DNA of 64,000 nt. Source: Archivesica marissinica (taxonomy: Eukaryota; Mollusca; Bivalvia; Venerida; Vesicomyidae). A program made the translations under genes and the position numbers. The notes under the pieces were generated by a model. It saw only the letters and a program-made list of their open reading frames with translations, made no database searches and was not told where the DNA came from. Numbering within the stretch: the stretch's first letter is position 1; each line of letters begins with the position of its first letter. The stretch is taken from assembly GCA_014843695.1 (NCBI GenBank), contig CM026403.1, forward strand, positions 44,795,516 to 44,859,515, in the 5' to 3' direction. This document shows, one piece after another, positions 57,401-63,348 of this stretch.

Positions 57401-59147
57401 TTGTTCGGTGGTGATCTTTGTTCGGAGATGGCCTTGTTTGGAGGTGATCGTTGTTCGTAGATGGCCTTTGTTCAGAGGTGATCTTTGTTTGTAGATGGCC
57501 TTTGTTCAGAGGTGATCTTTGTTTGTAGATGGCCTTTATTCGGAGGTGATCTTTGTTTGTAGATGGCCTTTGTTCAGAGGTGATCTTTGTTTGTAGATGG
57601 CCTTTGTTCAGAGGTGATCTTTGTTCGTAGATGGTCTTTGTTCGGAGGTGATCTTTGTTCGTAGATGGTCTTTGTTCGGATATGGTCTTTGTTTGTAGAT
57701 GGTCTTTGTTCGGATATGGTCTTTGTTCTTAGATGGTCTTTGTCCGGATATGGTCTTTGTTCGGATATGGTCTTTGTCCGGATATGGTCTTTGTTCGGAT
57801 ATGGTCTTTGTCCGGATATGGTCTTTGTTCGGATATGTCTTTGTTCGGATATGGTCTTTGTTCAGAGATGGTCTTTGTTCGGATATGGTCTTTGTTCGGA
57901 GGTGTCTTTGTTCGGAGATGGTGTTTGTTCGGGTATGGTCTTTGTTCGGATATGTCTTTGTTCGGATATGGTCTTTGTTCGGATATGGTTCGGATATGGT
58001 CTTTGTTTGGAGATGGTCTTTGTTCGGATATGTTGTTTGTTCGGAGATGGTCTTTGTTCGGAGATGGTGTTTGTTCGGATATGGTCTTTGTTCGGATATG
58101 ATCTTTGTTCGGATATGGTCTTTGTTCGGAGATGTCTTTGTCCGGAGATGGTCTTTGTTCGGCGATGGTCCTTGTTCGGAGACGTCTTTGTTCGGAGATG
58201 TCTTTGTCCGGAGATAGTCATTGTTCGGAGATGTTGTTTGGAGATGTCTTTGTTCGGATATGTCATTGTCCGGAGATAGTCTTTGTTCGGAGATGGTCTT
58301 TGTTCGGAGATTTCTTTGTTCGGAGATGTCTTTGTCCAGAGATAGTCATTGTTCGGAGATGGTCTTTGTTCGGAGATTGCATTGTTCGGCGATGGTCCTT
58401 GTTCGGAGATGTCTTTGTTTGGAGATGTCTTTGTTCGGAGATGTCATTGTCCGGAGATAGTCTTTGTTCGGAGATGGTCTTTGTTCGGAGATTTCTTTGT
58501 TCGGAGATGTCTTTGTCCGGAGATAGTCTTTGTTCGGAGATGGTCTTTGTTCGGAGATTTCATTGTTCGGCGATGGTCCTTGTTCGGAGATGTCTTTGTT
58601 TGGAGATGTCTTTGTTCGGAGATGGTCTTTGTTCGGAGATTTCATTGTTCGGCGATGGTCCTTGTTCGGAGATGTCTTTGTTTGGAGATGTCTTTGTTTG
58701 GAGATGTCTCTGTCCGGAGATAGTCTTTGTTCGGAGATGTCTTTGTCCGGAGATAGTCTTTGTTCGGAGATGGTCTTTGTTCGGAGATTTCAATGTTCGG
58801 CGATGGTCCTTGTTCGGAGATGTCTTTGTTTGGAGATGTCTTTGTCCGGAGATGGTCTTTGTTTGGAGATGTCTTTGTTTGGAGATGTCTTTGTTCGGAG
58901 ATGGTCTTTGTTTGGAGGTGTCTTTGTTTGGAGATGTCTTTGTTCGGAGATGGTCTTTGTTCAGATGTAGTCTTTGTTCGGATGTGATCTTTGTTCGGAG
59001 GTGGTCTTTGTTCGGAGGTGGTCTTTATCACAGGTTTGACTGTACCGCATGTAGTTTTAATGAAGATAATCACTATTGAACATTTCAGCACTGTACAAGC
59101 ACATCCTCTACAGTAACCAGATGTTCAGAAGACCGTGTGAAGTATAG
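28838..59147 (+). CDS. P4HA-like: Collagen prolyl 4-hydroxylase alpha-subunit-like protein, 13 exons, 534 aa, degenerate active site
   Basis: Thirteen exons join through GT/AG sites with matching phases into a 1605-base reading frame, 534 aa, the family's usual length. The ATG follows an in-frame TAA nine bases upstream. Residues 1-22 look like an ER signal peptide. Residues 22-120 match the P4Ha_N region (FYTSSFEIS, NPISVFYVISRAVDKWSEL). Residues 125-250 match the TPR-like peptide-binding region (WPTELELKAAARAI, YDLDIEQI). The linker has FEKLC; the catalytic jelly roll covers about 350-534 (GNRLAT, LSDVLYGGSLVFP, CPVMMGSHW, FRRPC). Family members bind PDI and hydroxylate collagen-type prolines in the ER using Fe(II), 2-oxoglutarate and ascorbate. 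Relative to human P4HA1 (mature numbering), His412 is Met436, Asp414 is Asp438, His483 is His504 and Lys493 is His514. Two of four key residues are therefore lost, so normal catalysis is unlikely. Homology is by eye, but the whole-length match and phases make it firm. Confidence 0.88.
29106..29430. mobile_element. Non-coding interspersed element (copy 1) with 'aaagcgacactacatc' end
   Basis: The segment resembles 47620-48045: both share 'aggatttcatatagcgg'-like and 'ttattcaggatgcacg'-like stretches. The end 'aaagcgacactacatcgc' here is the inverse of 'gatgtagtgtcgcttt' at the end of the other copy, which suggests a TIR-bearing element. The 25-bp array starts inside this element. Confidence 0.5.
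29430..29703. repeat. 25-bp minisatellite, about 11 copies (P4HA-like intron 1)
   Basis: The unit is 'gcattactcatgcatgttga' plus 'ctatt'. One copy is shortened near 29640. Confidence 0.95.
29720..30062. repeat. 35-bp minisatellite, about 9.7 copies (P4HA-like intron 1)
   Basis: The unit contains 'atgaaagaaccaccgacctt' and 'tcacaatcttcctca'. Copies are essentially identical. Open frames on both strands are by-products. Confidence 0.96.
30478..30862. repeat. 38-bp minisatellite, about 10 copies (P4HA-like intron 1)
   Basis: The unit contains 'cacaaacccaaaacagagtg' and 'ctcaatggtgttccagag'. All three plus frames are open through it, a sign of a stop-free unit and not of coding. Confidence 0.96.
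31234..31530 (-). mobile_element. SINE family A directly before P4HA-like exon 2
   Basis: A near full-length minus-orientation copy. Its head end 'gactacagatccgtctgt' finishes about 19 bases before the acceptor of exon 2, so the branch point of intron 1 probably lies inside SINE sequence. Confidence 0.82.
31550..31728 (+). CDS. P4HA-like: P4HA-like exon 2: P4Ha_N, continued
   Basis: The acceptor TTATTACAG joins exon 1 through a split Glu codon. It encodes residues 64-123 with NPISVFYVISRAVDKWSEL and a potential NLS glycosylation site. The chosen donor is GATG|GTCAGT (31728), joining exon 3 through a split Val codon. A second in-phase donor, ACCG|GTGCTG at 31719, would shorten the protein by three residues. 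Confidence 0.82.
32148..32374 (-). mobile_element. SINE family B, near full length
   Basis: Minus orientation: tail 'ttttagctcgattgcgaaac' at the left, head 'catccactgcgctatcacga' at the right. It lies in intron 2 of the P4HA-like gene. Confidence 0.78.
32453..32907. repeat. 47-bp minisatellite (7 copies) between two 62-bp direct repeats
   Basis: The array (about 32510-32845) has units with 'ctacatggatatttgaggag' and 'accagtgcaccttgtcagc'. It is framed by direct repeats containing 'acgttttgatatttgcctct' at 32459 and 32852. Confidence 0.9.
32938..33030. repeat. 25-bp tandem repeat, about 4 copies
   Basis: The unit is 'gtggtatcgttattttgtgg' plus 'tatat'. It is in intron 2 of the P4HA-like gene. 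Confidence 0.88.
33030..33220 (+). mobile_element. Diverged interspersed repeat ('ggcaccatggtcttc' family)
   Basis: It contains 'tggcttgtggaaggtcggtg' and 'gaagtactgctcggaggggc'. Diverged relatives with the same themes occur near 46798-47150 and 60770-60930 in other orientations. Boundaries are unclear. Confidence 0.35.
33390..33712 (+). CDS. P4HA-like: P4HA-like exon 3: peptide-substrate-binding TPR region
   Basis: Residues 124-231, the largest exon. WPTELELKAAARAIVN, YDLDIEQIINGTL, SADEIFFVANAARDGG and AVTWFEYLLQRLE match the helical TPR-like region that binds proline-rich peptides in this family. The acceptor is CTTTTTCAG and the donor GAG|GTACAG (phase 0). Confidence 0.9.
33815..33968. 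repeat. 37-bp tandem repeat, about 4 copies (intron 3)
   Basis: The unit contains 'attttgtgataaattcaact' and 'gccaggggaggtaatac'. Confidence 0.9.
34322..34553. mobile_element. MITE-like element with 23-bp inverted ends
   Basis: The left end 'tatactagaggacatagaaa' and right end 'tttctatgtcctctagtata' are inverse. TA at the edges would fit Tc1/mariner-type insertion. It has no coding capacity and lies in P4HA-like intron 3. Confidence 0.7.
34948..34999 (+). CDS. P4HA-like: P4HA-like exon 4 (small)
   Basis: 52 bases encode FGMSSKAIRLLQQYSEH plus one base. This matches the last TPR-like helix of the family. The acceptor is GTTTTCAG and the donor CACG|GTAAGT. Confidence 0.83.
35020..35340 (-). 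mobile_element. Interspersed repeat tail plus diverged SINE, minus orientation
   Basis: 35020-35095 carries 'tcgcctccggcgaaccatat', the signature of a repeat family also at about 34255, 50979, 54165 and 63861. 35140-35340 is a diverged SINE ending 'ccattacaccgcgg'. Confidence 0.5.
35770..36330. repeat. About 27-bp minisatellite, about 20 copies (intron 4)
   Basis: The unit contains 'gtagggtgcattttgatccg' and 'cgaggg'. The strand is strongly G-rich (runs of 'gagggggtaggg'), and the array ends in a G10 run at about 36327. Copies at the right end change to 'gtgcggatgttgatc'. Confidence 0.92.
36483..36526. repeat. Short hairpin, 18-bp arms
   Basis: 'catatagtaagtaatgt' and 'acattacttactatatg' are inverse copies separated by about eight bases. 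Confidence 0.7.
36792..36949 (+). CDS. P4HA-like: P4HA-like exon 5: linker before the catalytic domain
   Basis: Residues 249-301. It ends with NIQHFEKLCRSSAQ, matching the conserved Tyr/Phe-Glu-x-LC-R segment ahead of the catalytic domain. The acceptor is TTTCAACAG, giving a split Asp codon; the donor is CAG|GTAGCT. Confidence 0.85.
37093..37350 (+). mobile_element. SINE family A (intron 5)
   Basis: The head 'gatctgtagttcagtggtaa' runs through to the tail 'gcgacgataaataaacgt', with small internal deletions. It is immediately followed by a SINE B fragment. Confidence 0.82.
37355..37460 (-). mobile_element. SINE family B fragment (intron 5)
   Basis: 'gcacaatcgtaacggctcca' to 'taccactgcgctatcacgat', minus orientation. 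It is joined tail-first to the preceding SINE A. Confidence 0.7.
37600..37767 (+). CDS. P4HA-like: P4HA-like exon 6: start of the catalytic domain
   Basis: Residues 302-357. LRCSLIPLYNWYGTVKVELL corresponds to the family's LxCRY...P.K.E.. segment, and RPRIEIIYDVLSFKETDSII to its entry into the jelly roll. The acceptor is CCACTTTTAG and the donor TCA|GTATGT; both are phase 0. Confidence 0.85.
38084..38372 (+). mobile_element. SINE family A (intron 6)
   Basis: The full-length head 'tagtccaatggtaacacgct', the central domain 'gatgggacattaaaccgagg' and the tail 'gcgacgataaataaacgta' are all present. Confidence 0.85.
38800..39205. repeat. 35-bp minisatellite, about 11.5 copies (intron 6)
   Basis: The unit contains 'tatccactggatatactgca' and 'ggagatctgtcgacg'. 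Both strands have open frames as a by-product. Confidence 0.95.
39650..39990. repeat. 48-bp minisatellite, about 7 copies (intron 6)
   Basis: The unit contains 'tatatcactttatgcagttt' and 'aaggttcaggcatacacatt'. The unit is a multiple of three, which explains the long plus frame. Confidence 0.92.
40415..40835. repeat. 20-bp minisatellite, about 21 copies (intron 6)
   Basis: The unit is 'tgacctgctaaatgcgacat', with 'aagtgcgac' variants. Confidence 0.94.
41217..41290 (+). CDS. P4HA-like: P4HA-like exon 7
   Basis: Residues 358-381 plus two bases: FTHFREMFPFRAGSSLAAED and NRIK. It fits between the helix at the start of the jelly roll and the next segment. The donor is AAAG|GTTAGA (weak) and the phase agrees with exon 8. 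Sequence match to the family is lower here than elsewhere. Confidence 0.72.
41748..41871 (+). CDS. P4HA-like: P4HA-like exon 8
   Basis: Residues 382-423. MCEWNAQYPLMGKLTTRLER aligns with the family's W...E...V...I..RI segment, followed by DDITSSECYQ. The donor is CAG|GTAAGT. The last 23 bases and the intron start are copied 352 bases downstream. Confidence 0.82.
41849..42552. repeat. 352-bp tandem duplication starting in the end of exon 8
   Basis: Copy 1 is 41849-42200 and copy 2 is 42201-42552, nearly identical. Each begins 'tcacaagtagcgaatgttat' and contains the exon 8 donor CAG|GTAAGT. In copy 2 the upstream 'cttacag' creates a possible acceptor, so a 27-base phase-0 mini-exon (TFTSSECYQ) can be read at 42197-42223. 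Confidence 0.9.
42621..42911 (+). mobile_element. SINE family A (intron 8)
   Basis: One of the best-preserved copies: 'gatctgtagtccagtggtaa', 'gatgggacgttaaaccgagg' and 'agcgacgataaataaacgta' are all present. Confidence 0.87.
43140..43372 (+). mobile_element. Another tRNA-like SINE with a SINE-B-like tail
   Basis: The head 'gcctcgtggtgtaatgtata' differs from SINE B, but the body 'attccatcaggaatgaggtt' and the tail are shared. It lies 65 bases before exon 9 of the P4HA-like gene. Confidence 0.6.
43438..43488 (+). CDS. P4HA-like: P4HA-like exon 9: altered iron-binding motif
   Basis: Residues 424-440: MTNEAPGIITKPMVDAW. It aligns with the family's NYG.GG.Y.PH.D motif at identical spacing. The Asn, Gly, Pro and Asp stay, but the iron-binding His is Met436. 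The acceptor is CATTTCAG and the donor TGG|GTTTGT; both are phase 0. Confidence 0.8.
43826..44303. mobile_element. MITE-like element with 'gggttattctgcgatatacc' ends
   Basis: The left end is 'gggttattctgcgatatacc' and the right end its inverse 'ggtatatcgcagaataaccc'. It is about 470 bp with no coding frame. The right end overlaps the long hairpin next to it. Confidence 0.65.
44263..44419. repeat. Long hairpin, about 67-bp near-perfect arms
   Basis: 'aataagtatcaaccgtggta' to 'gaaatatatcac' is followed, after about 17 bases, by its inverse. It probably arose by inverted duplication of the right end of the adjacent MITE. Confidence 0.88.
44690..45552. repeat. 32-bp minisatellite, about 27 copies (intron 9)
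   Basis: The unit contains 'agtataatcgatattagatc' and 'ggcttgctgtgt'. It ends about 130 bases before exon 10. Confidence 0.95.
45683..45742 (+). CDS. P4HA-like: P4HA-like exon 10 (jelly-roll strand, GNR motif)
   Basis: Residues 441-460, ending FAGNRLATIMLQ, which aligns with the family's GNRIATWLFY. The acceptor is CTCCTTGTAG and the donor CAG|GTAACA, phase 0. The last 21 bases plus the donor are the seed of the 30-bp array that follows directly. Confidence 0.84.
45722..46410. repeat. 30-bp minisatellite grown from the exon 10 splice donor, 22 copies
   Basis: The unit contains 'cttgccacaatcatgctgca' followed by 'ggtaaccatt'. The first unit is the real exon end. About 19 of 22 units keep CAG|GTAA; one has CAGGAAAA, one CTGGTAA and one CATGTAA. 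The exon frame stays open through the whole array as (VTILATIMLQ)n, then to a stop at about 46531. Confidence 0.94.
46560..47600. other. Intron 10, no gene seen; diverged interspersed repeat
   Basis: 46798-47150 has 'gggtgcccctccgagcagta' and related text resembling 33030-33220. A 76-codon plus frame at 47188 shows no family signature. Confidence 0.35.
47620..48045. mobile_element. Non-coding interspersed element (copy 2), seeds the next array
   Basis: It resembles 29106-29430 over several stretches. The end 'gatgtagtgtcgctttaatg' becomes the first unit of the 48-bp array. Confidence 0.55.
48035..48472. repeat. About 48-bp minisatellite, about 9 copies (intron 10)
   Basis: The unit contains 'gatgtagtgtcgctttaatg' and 'ataaattccaagtatatata'. 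It is an amplified element end. Confidence 0.94.
48600..50715. repeat. 27-bp satellite, about 78 copies (2.1 kb, intron 10)
   Basis: The unit is 'catttgcatactagtaacgc' plus 'atgcata'. The left part has 'cgcatgcata' units, the right part 'ctcataccta' units, with mixed borders. Because 27 is a multiple of three, very long open frames exist on both strands (over 800 codons on plus). They are repeat by-products. Confidence 0.96.
50791..50859 (+). CDS. P4HA-like: P4HA-like exon 11
   Basis: Residues 461-483: LSDVLYGGSLVFPRLNLTVP then VNR. It aligns with the family's MSDVSAGGATVFP...V.P. The acceptor is TGTTTTTCAG and the donor AGG|GTAACC, both phase 0. It is read in a different frame from the long repeat frame that precedes it. 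Confidence 0.88.
50872..50978. repeat. (AGT)n microsatellite 13 bases after the exon 11 donor
   Basis: Imperfect 'agtagtagt' with 'ggt' and 'ataagt' interruptions, about 35 triplets. It runs into the 'ctcgccaccggcgaaccatg' repeat at 50979-51075. Confidence 0.93.
50979..51075 (-). mobile_element. Interspersed repeat with 'tcgccaccggcgaacc' end
   Basis: Same family as 54165-54300 and 63861-64000. The triplet microsatellite sits where the other copies carry (ATC)n. Confidence 0.55.
51076..53600. other. Intron 11, no gene seen
   Basis: 51090-51430 is GC-richer than its surroundings and has minus-strand open stretches of up to 78 codons that may be a retroelement relic, but no motif is recognised. 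The rest is AT-rich and unique. Confidence 0.35.
54165..54300 (+). mobile_element. Interspersed repeat ending 'cgccggaggcgagggtaaat'
   Basis: It is the inverse of 63861-64000 over about 135 bases. The end leads into (ATC)n, as expected for a microsatellite-tailed element. Confidence 0.65.
54290..54445. repeat. (ATC)n microsatellite with a duplicated element tail
   Basis: Two (ATC)n tracts are separated by 'gagggtaaataagctcaatc', so the junction itself was duplicated. Confidence 0.93.
54945..55139. mobile_element. Rearranged SINE A: plus-strand head joined to an inverted body
   Basis: 54950-54998 is a plus-orientation SINE A head ('ccagtggtaacacgttta'). It is followed at once by a minus-orientation SINE A body ('atgatacagacagagaccca' to 'gggggatcgaacct'). 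A LINE 3' end interrupts it at 55140. Confidence 0.7.
55140..56015 (+). mobile_element. 5'-truncated LINE 3' end (zf-RVT region)
   Basis: The frame 55250-55705 has FKYKTLNYIFPTK, then SPHCINCNVPETYEHIFITC and LWEHV. The Cys-x-x-Cys...His...Cys arrangement is the zinc-finger-like zf-RVT motif found after the reverse transcriptase in non-LTR retrotransposons. No RT catalytic motif remains. It ends in an A-rich tail ('accaaaaaaataaaataa') and is inserted in a SINE, inside P4HA-like intron 11. It would have encoded the C-terminus of a reverse transcriptase and is now inert. Confidence 0.75.
56160..56256 (+). CDS. P4HA-like: P4HA-like exon 12: second iron-binding His and 2-oxoglutarate site
   Basis: Residues 484-515 plus one base: GSAVIWSNL, then SARSIHTSCPVMMGSHW. 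It aligns with the family's G.AVFWYNL and H..CPV..G.KW. His504 (iron ligand) is kept; the Lys that binds 2-oxoglutarate is His514. The acceptor is TTGTTTACAG and the donor TGGG|GTAAGT. Confidence 0.9.
56231..57127. repeat. 97-bp minisatellite grown from the exon 12 splice donor, about 9 copies
   Basis: Each unit repeats the exon end 'ggtaatgatgggatcacact' and 'ggggtaagttgtacggcgtt', then 'acacacactgcgtacgaaac'. Nine GTAAGT donors occur at 56257 plus multiples of 97; the last copy is broken. The unit is not a multiple of three, and reading past the first donor meets TGA after eight codons. Confidence 0.95.
57370..59040. repeat. 17-bp satellite, about 95 copies (intron 12)
   Basis: The unit is 'gtctttgttcggagatg'. 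The left part has a 34-bp double unit ('tttgtttgtagatggccttt'), the middle 'cggatatgg' units and the right 'cggagatg' units. All frames are largely stop-free, so long open frames here are by-products. It ends about 50 bases before exon 13. Confidence 0.95.
59089..59147 (+). CDS. P4HA-like: P4HA-like exon 13: C-terminus
   Basis: Completes residues 516-534: ALYKHILYSNQMFRRPCEV, then TAG. FRRPC matches the conserved C-terminal end of the family. The acceptor is AACATTTCAG and the split Ala codon agrees with exon 12. AATAAA at about 59546 is one possible poly(A) signal. Confidence 0.87.
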
Positions 59148-59339
59148 AGTACATATGCCCGGATACCTCCCATATCTGCCATGCAAAGTGTCCATGTTAT
59201 CATTCATGCATTATAACTGTGCTATATTATTAATGCTGTATATATTCTTTTTTCTATTACGGCCCATCAATCATTTTCTGATTATTATTTGGATGTCAGT
59301 CTGTTGTGTCGGAGAGTAGACCGAGGGTAAGAACATTTC

Positions 59340-59484
59340 TCAAGAGGCGCAGTTCGCGTTGAAACGAGCGTTCTGATTGGATTATGATTATTCTTCATAT
59401 AAAAAACAAGCACCTAGTTACATTCTAATAATCCAATCAGAACGCTCGTTTCAACGTCGTTTCAACGCGAATTGCGCCGCTTTA
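59340..59484. mobile_element. Fold-back element with about 45-bp arms
   Basis: 'gcgttgaaacgagcgttctg' and its inverse 'cagaacgctcgtttcaacg' extend to 'gattggattat'. The right arm has an extra 'tcgtttcaacg' duplication. It may lie in the 3' UTR of the P4HA-like gene. Confidence 0.75.
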
Positions 59485-59751
59485 GAAATTTTCAAAACAA
59501 ATTGAAAAATTCTACGAAATCTCTTTTTGACGTACATTTTTGCCGAATAAACCTATACGTTAGTGGAAACATATTTTATTGATACTGTTATTCACAGTTA
59601 AAACTCTCCCGTCGAATATATTTTTTTGTTGCTGACAGAACCCGTGTCCTAGTATGGAAATGTGACCTGCTATGGCCAATGTATGTGGCAATTGTTTGCA
59701 AAGTATACATGCACACAGCTTAAAGTTGTGTTTTGTTTGAAGAACAATATA

Positions 59752-59908
59752 AAGACTCGGGATAGGCGTTATATTTGGACAGATTTGTACACAATTGTTT
59801 CAGATAGGGCTAATTTACTGATCGATGCGAAATCTGACATCCCACAGAGTAGAATCCCTGTACTTAAATATATATACTAGTACCCCCAAACGTGCCGAAT
59901 CCCTGTGA
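59752..59908. mobile_element. One-armed relative of the 24.4-kb fold-back MITE
   Basis: It matches the centre and right arm of 24370-24602 ('gggataggcgttatatttgg' to 'aaacgtgccgaatccctgtg'). The left arm is missing. Confidence 0.85.
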
Positions 59909-60000
59909 TAAGAACCAGTACTCAACTCTCCAATCTCCGTAAGCGACGGGACAACGTTCACACATATCAGTTATCACGTGTCTTCCGGACGTATGCAATG

Positions 60001-60246
60001 TGTTTGTGTTTTTACGTTTATTTATCGTCGCTACCGGTTGCCCATATGAGCGACGCCTCCTGAAGAGATTAGTTATTTTAGATTTTGGAGGATAGTGCAT
60101 GATACAGACAGAGACCCATTCCAGAGTCTCCTCTGGTTCTTTTACGTACACGGTGTAAAGCACCGACACGAGACTTCGGTTTAACGTCCCATCTGAAAGA
60201 CTGTTAATTTTATTAGGGTCAGACGGGGTATCGAACCTGCGATCCC
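60001..60246 (-). mobile_element. SINE family A, head truncated
   Basis: From the tail 'tttatttatcgtcgctaccg' to 'atcgaacctgcgatccc'; the A-box part is missing. Confidence 0.8.
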
Positions 60247-60249
60247 ATG

Positions 60250-61730
60250 CAATATTTGCTACACTATGTCGCATCACAAGCAACATTAGTAATTTTAATC
60301 AAGATGTTAGTAACCCCGACTTCTACTTAAACAGTTTATTTTCCAGAACGCACCCTGTAGTGGGGATTGTCCCATTTATAAACATCGGCATGGTCGGGTA
60401 TGGGTCGATGAGCATCACAATAGGGCCCCACATATATGTGGAACATACACTGATCGTTATCCTTTCTATACAATCCTTCAACTCAGTATCGACACGATGT
60501 TTACAATGTTGATATCGTCTATGTCCTCTCCGAAACAAGCGAAATTAAGACAACCGCGAATAATGCTCGCTATACAGTATGGTGGTGTTGAACCGCACTT
60601 GATGGCTTGTAGATAAACTATGTTGTAAATTAGCAAAATGTGTTTGTTCTTTGGTTTTAAAATAGTTTTCTTATCCTGAACACTTATATGTATAAAATGT
60701 GTAATATTTGTATAATAATTAAATATTGCATAAAGTGAACACAATTTTATTTTTCTTTGCTTTTTGTGGTTTAAAGTCGCACCAGCATCTCATGTGGTAG
60801 CTCTCCAGCTGTTAGTGTTGTAGAAAGGGCCATGGTGACCATCCGAGCTAGAACCCAGATAGAACCACTGACCTTCCACAAGCCAGCTTGATACCGTCAC
60901 ATGAACTCATTCGACACCACAAGTGAGATTAGAACTATAGAACTTAGGACAATGCCAGTCATGTCTCACTAACCGCTCTCAATGCCTACAACTTAATATT
61001 GTAACATCCTCATGGAAAGGAATGTACATAAGCTCTCAGCTTGTTTTACAATCCATTTCAGATACCCTGTGTATTGTATACTGTGTATATATTGAATGAA
61101 CTGAATAAAATATGCATAAACTAAGATTCGAACCTACAATTGTGAGCGGAAGTAATTTGAATTCAACGACAGTAACCACCTCAACCATGGCCTATCTACA
61201 TACAAACCCGCATACTCTTCGTACACTATCATCGTTTGGAAGATCACCATCTGATTCCGGAGGTGCTGACATTCTGCTACACAGGTACAGGCCCATTCCA
61301 CAAGACGTTTGATTTTCAAGCTTGCGCGTAGGAGCGTCTATCTGGCATAGCTTCCACGCACACAAGAATGCATTTATTTGGACGTTTAGAGTATTGTCTA
61401 AATATATTCTTTGAAAAATAAATACATGTCCGGGGGCCTACACTGCCTACGTGGAGATAAGCCAACGTACAGAAACATTCCTGATTATTTATTTTGCTCG
61501 AAGGAATTATATCAGCAATCAGCTTATACGAGAATATTAACGGAACCATGGTTTTCAATAGAATGGTTGCTCGCATGTGTTTTATTTCAATTTATAACGA
61601 TATGAAACAATTCCCCGGAGTATCTTGATGTAATTTATATTACAAAATATACTTAGATACCTGTGGTAATTGTGCACGTGCATGTTAAGCCAGGTACCTG
61701 CTTCCAATTACAAGGTAACATCAAGTTGAT
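60250..61730. other. No certain gene; one open stretch on both strands
   Basis: After 'tttattttccag', 60345-60617 is open in one plus frame for about 90 codons and in others for shorter lengths. No family is recognised. 60770-60930 is a diverged interspersed repeat ('ccttccacaagccagcttga'). Confidence 0.3.
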
Positions 61731-61734
61731 ATGA

Positions 61735-61880
61735 AAATTAGGCAAGGAATTTAAATTCCACATTGCCTCTTCTCTCTTCCTCGTTGCGATGGATTCCATC
61801 AGGAATGAGGTCTCGAGAGTGATTAATATAAGTTGTAAGAACTTGTTTCGCAATCGAGCTAAAATAAATTTGTATATTCT
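61735..61880 (+). mobile_element. SINE family B 3' fragment
   Basis: 'ggcaaggaatttaaattcca' to 'gagctaaaataaatttgta', followed by a diverged partial tail duplicate near 61936. Confidence 0.72.
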
Positions 61881-62067
61881 AAAAGTGCACAAGAAACGCA
61901 CTGGAAACACGTGTACAGTTCGAGCCCCACTGGATCGAGCTAAAATAAATGTGTATACACTAAAACTAAAAGTGCGCCAGAACATGTTGGAAACACGTGC
62001 ACATGGTGATATACGCCTTTCATAGACTCGTGTAAATGGTGTAGAAATCACATGTGGCCCGTTAAAC

Positions 62068-62112
62068 GGAAGTCGTGATAGCGCAGTTGTAGCGCGTTCG
62101 TTTCAGATGCAT
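62068..62112 (+). mobile_element. SINE family B head fragment
   Basis: 'agtcgtgatagcgcagttgt' and 'agcgcgttcgtttcag'; A-box-like head only. Confidence 0.6.
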
Positions 62113-62529
62113 ATGACTGCCCTATGCTTTCCTTTTCTGTTCCTTTACATAATTGTACTTTTAAATTTGAATAACATAGCATGTTACAAGGGTATAACAC
62201 TGCTTAGTTACCTGAGAACATTCATATGCTCACATGGTCGAATGATTTGTATCGCTTGTAAGAGATCTGTTCTACGCTATGCTTTAAACATATCGCGGAG
62301 AACTTCAATTCCAGATGTAGTAGATTCGTCCAATAATATACTAACTATTTTAACAATATGTTTTGATTCATTTCCGATTTGTCTGGATTTGAAGCCATGT
62401 TTCATCTCCTTCTTCGGTTCCTTCTCCAGATGTGTACTCGTTCGTGTATCTCTAAACCTCAAGAACATGCAGTTGGATATGTTAGGATTCCGAACGTCTT
62501 AGTCTAGGGTCAGCTTATATATACTGGCA
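62113..62529. other. Weak open frames on both strands, no call
   Basis: A plus frame (62107-62502) and a minus frame (62468-62277, with a Lys/Glu-rich start) overlap. Neither shows a family motif or clear splice sites. Confidence 0.25.
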
Positions 62530-62824
62530 AGTGTGTGTTTTACGTTTATTTATCGTCGCTACCGGTTGCCCATATGAGCGACGCCTCCTGAAGAGATTAG
62601 TCATTTTAGATTTTTGGAGGATAGTGCAATGATACAGAGAGAGACCCATTCCAAAGTCTCCTCTGGTTCTTTTACGTGCACAGTGTAAAGCACCGACACG
62701 AGACCTCGGTTTAACGTCCCATCTGAAAGACTTATTAATTGTATTAGGGTCAGACGGGGGATCGAACCTGCAATCCCTGGATTACCAGTCCAGCGTGTTA
62801 CCACTGGGCTACAGATCCGTCTGT
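62530..62824 (-). mobile_element. SINE family A, full length
   Basis: From the tail 'acgtttatttatcgtcgcta' to the head 'taccactgggctacagatcc'. Confidence 0.86.
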
Positions 62825-62929
62825 CTGGCAAGTGCATTCGCCTGTGGATACTATATAGGAAATGTGGCCAGCAGCCAACAAGGAACGTGACATTATAATA
62901 TATAGATGAAGTAGTTAACGATGCTTATT

Positions 62930-63303
62930 TGAGCTTGGTTGCGAAGCAATTTATTACAACATTAAATTCATCGCTCTCAATACATCATTCCTGATGGAGT
63001 CCATAGTCATGAGGGAGAGAGCGAGAGAGAGGGGGAGACAGAGAGAGGAGAGAGACAGAGAGAGGAGAGAGAAAGAGAAAGAGAGGAGAAAGAGAGAGAG
63101 AAGAGAGAAGAGAGAGAGAGAGAGGGAGAGAGAGAGAGAGAAAGAGAAAGAAAGAGAGACATAGCGAGAGAGAGAAAGAGAAAGAAAGAGAGACATAGCG
63201 AGAGAGAGAAAGAGAAAGAGAGAGAGAGAGAGGAGAAAAAGATAGACAGAGAGGGAGAAAGAGAGAAGAGAGAGAGAGAGAGAGGGAGAGGGAGAGAGAG
63301 AGA

Positions 63304-63348
<45 letters not shown>

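Noticed and set aside
57665..59079. Several long frames of MVFVRIWSLFG type on both strands
   Set aside because: A 17-bp stop-poor repeat opens all frames. There is no family signature, and the region is an intron of the P4HA-like gene.
60345..60617. Possible exon after 'ttattttccag'
   Set aside because: The stretch is open in more than one frame and strand, no family is recognised, and no partner exon with agreeing phase was found.
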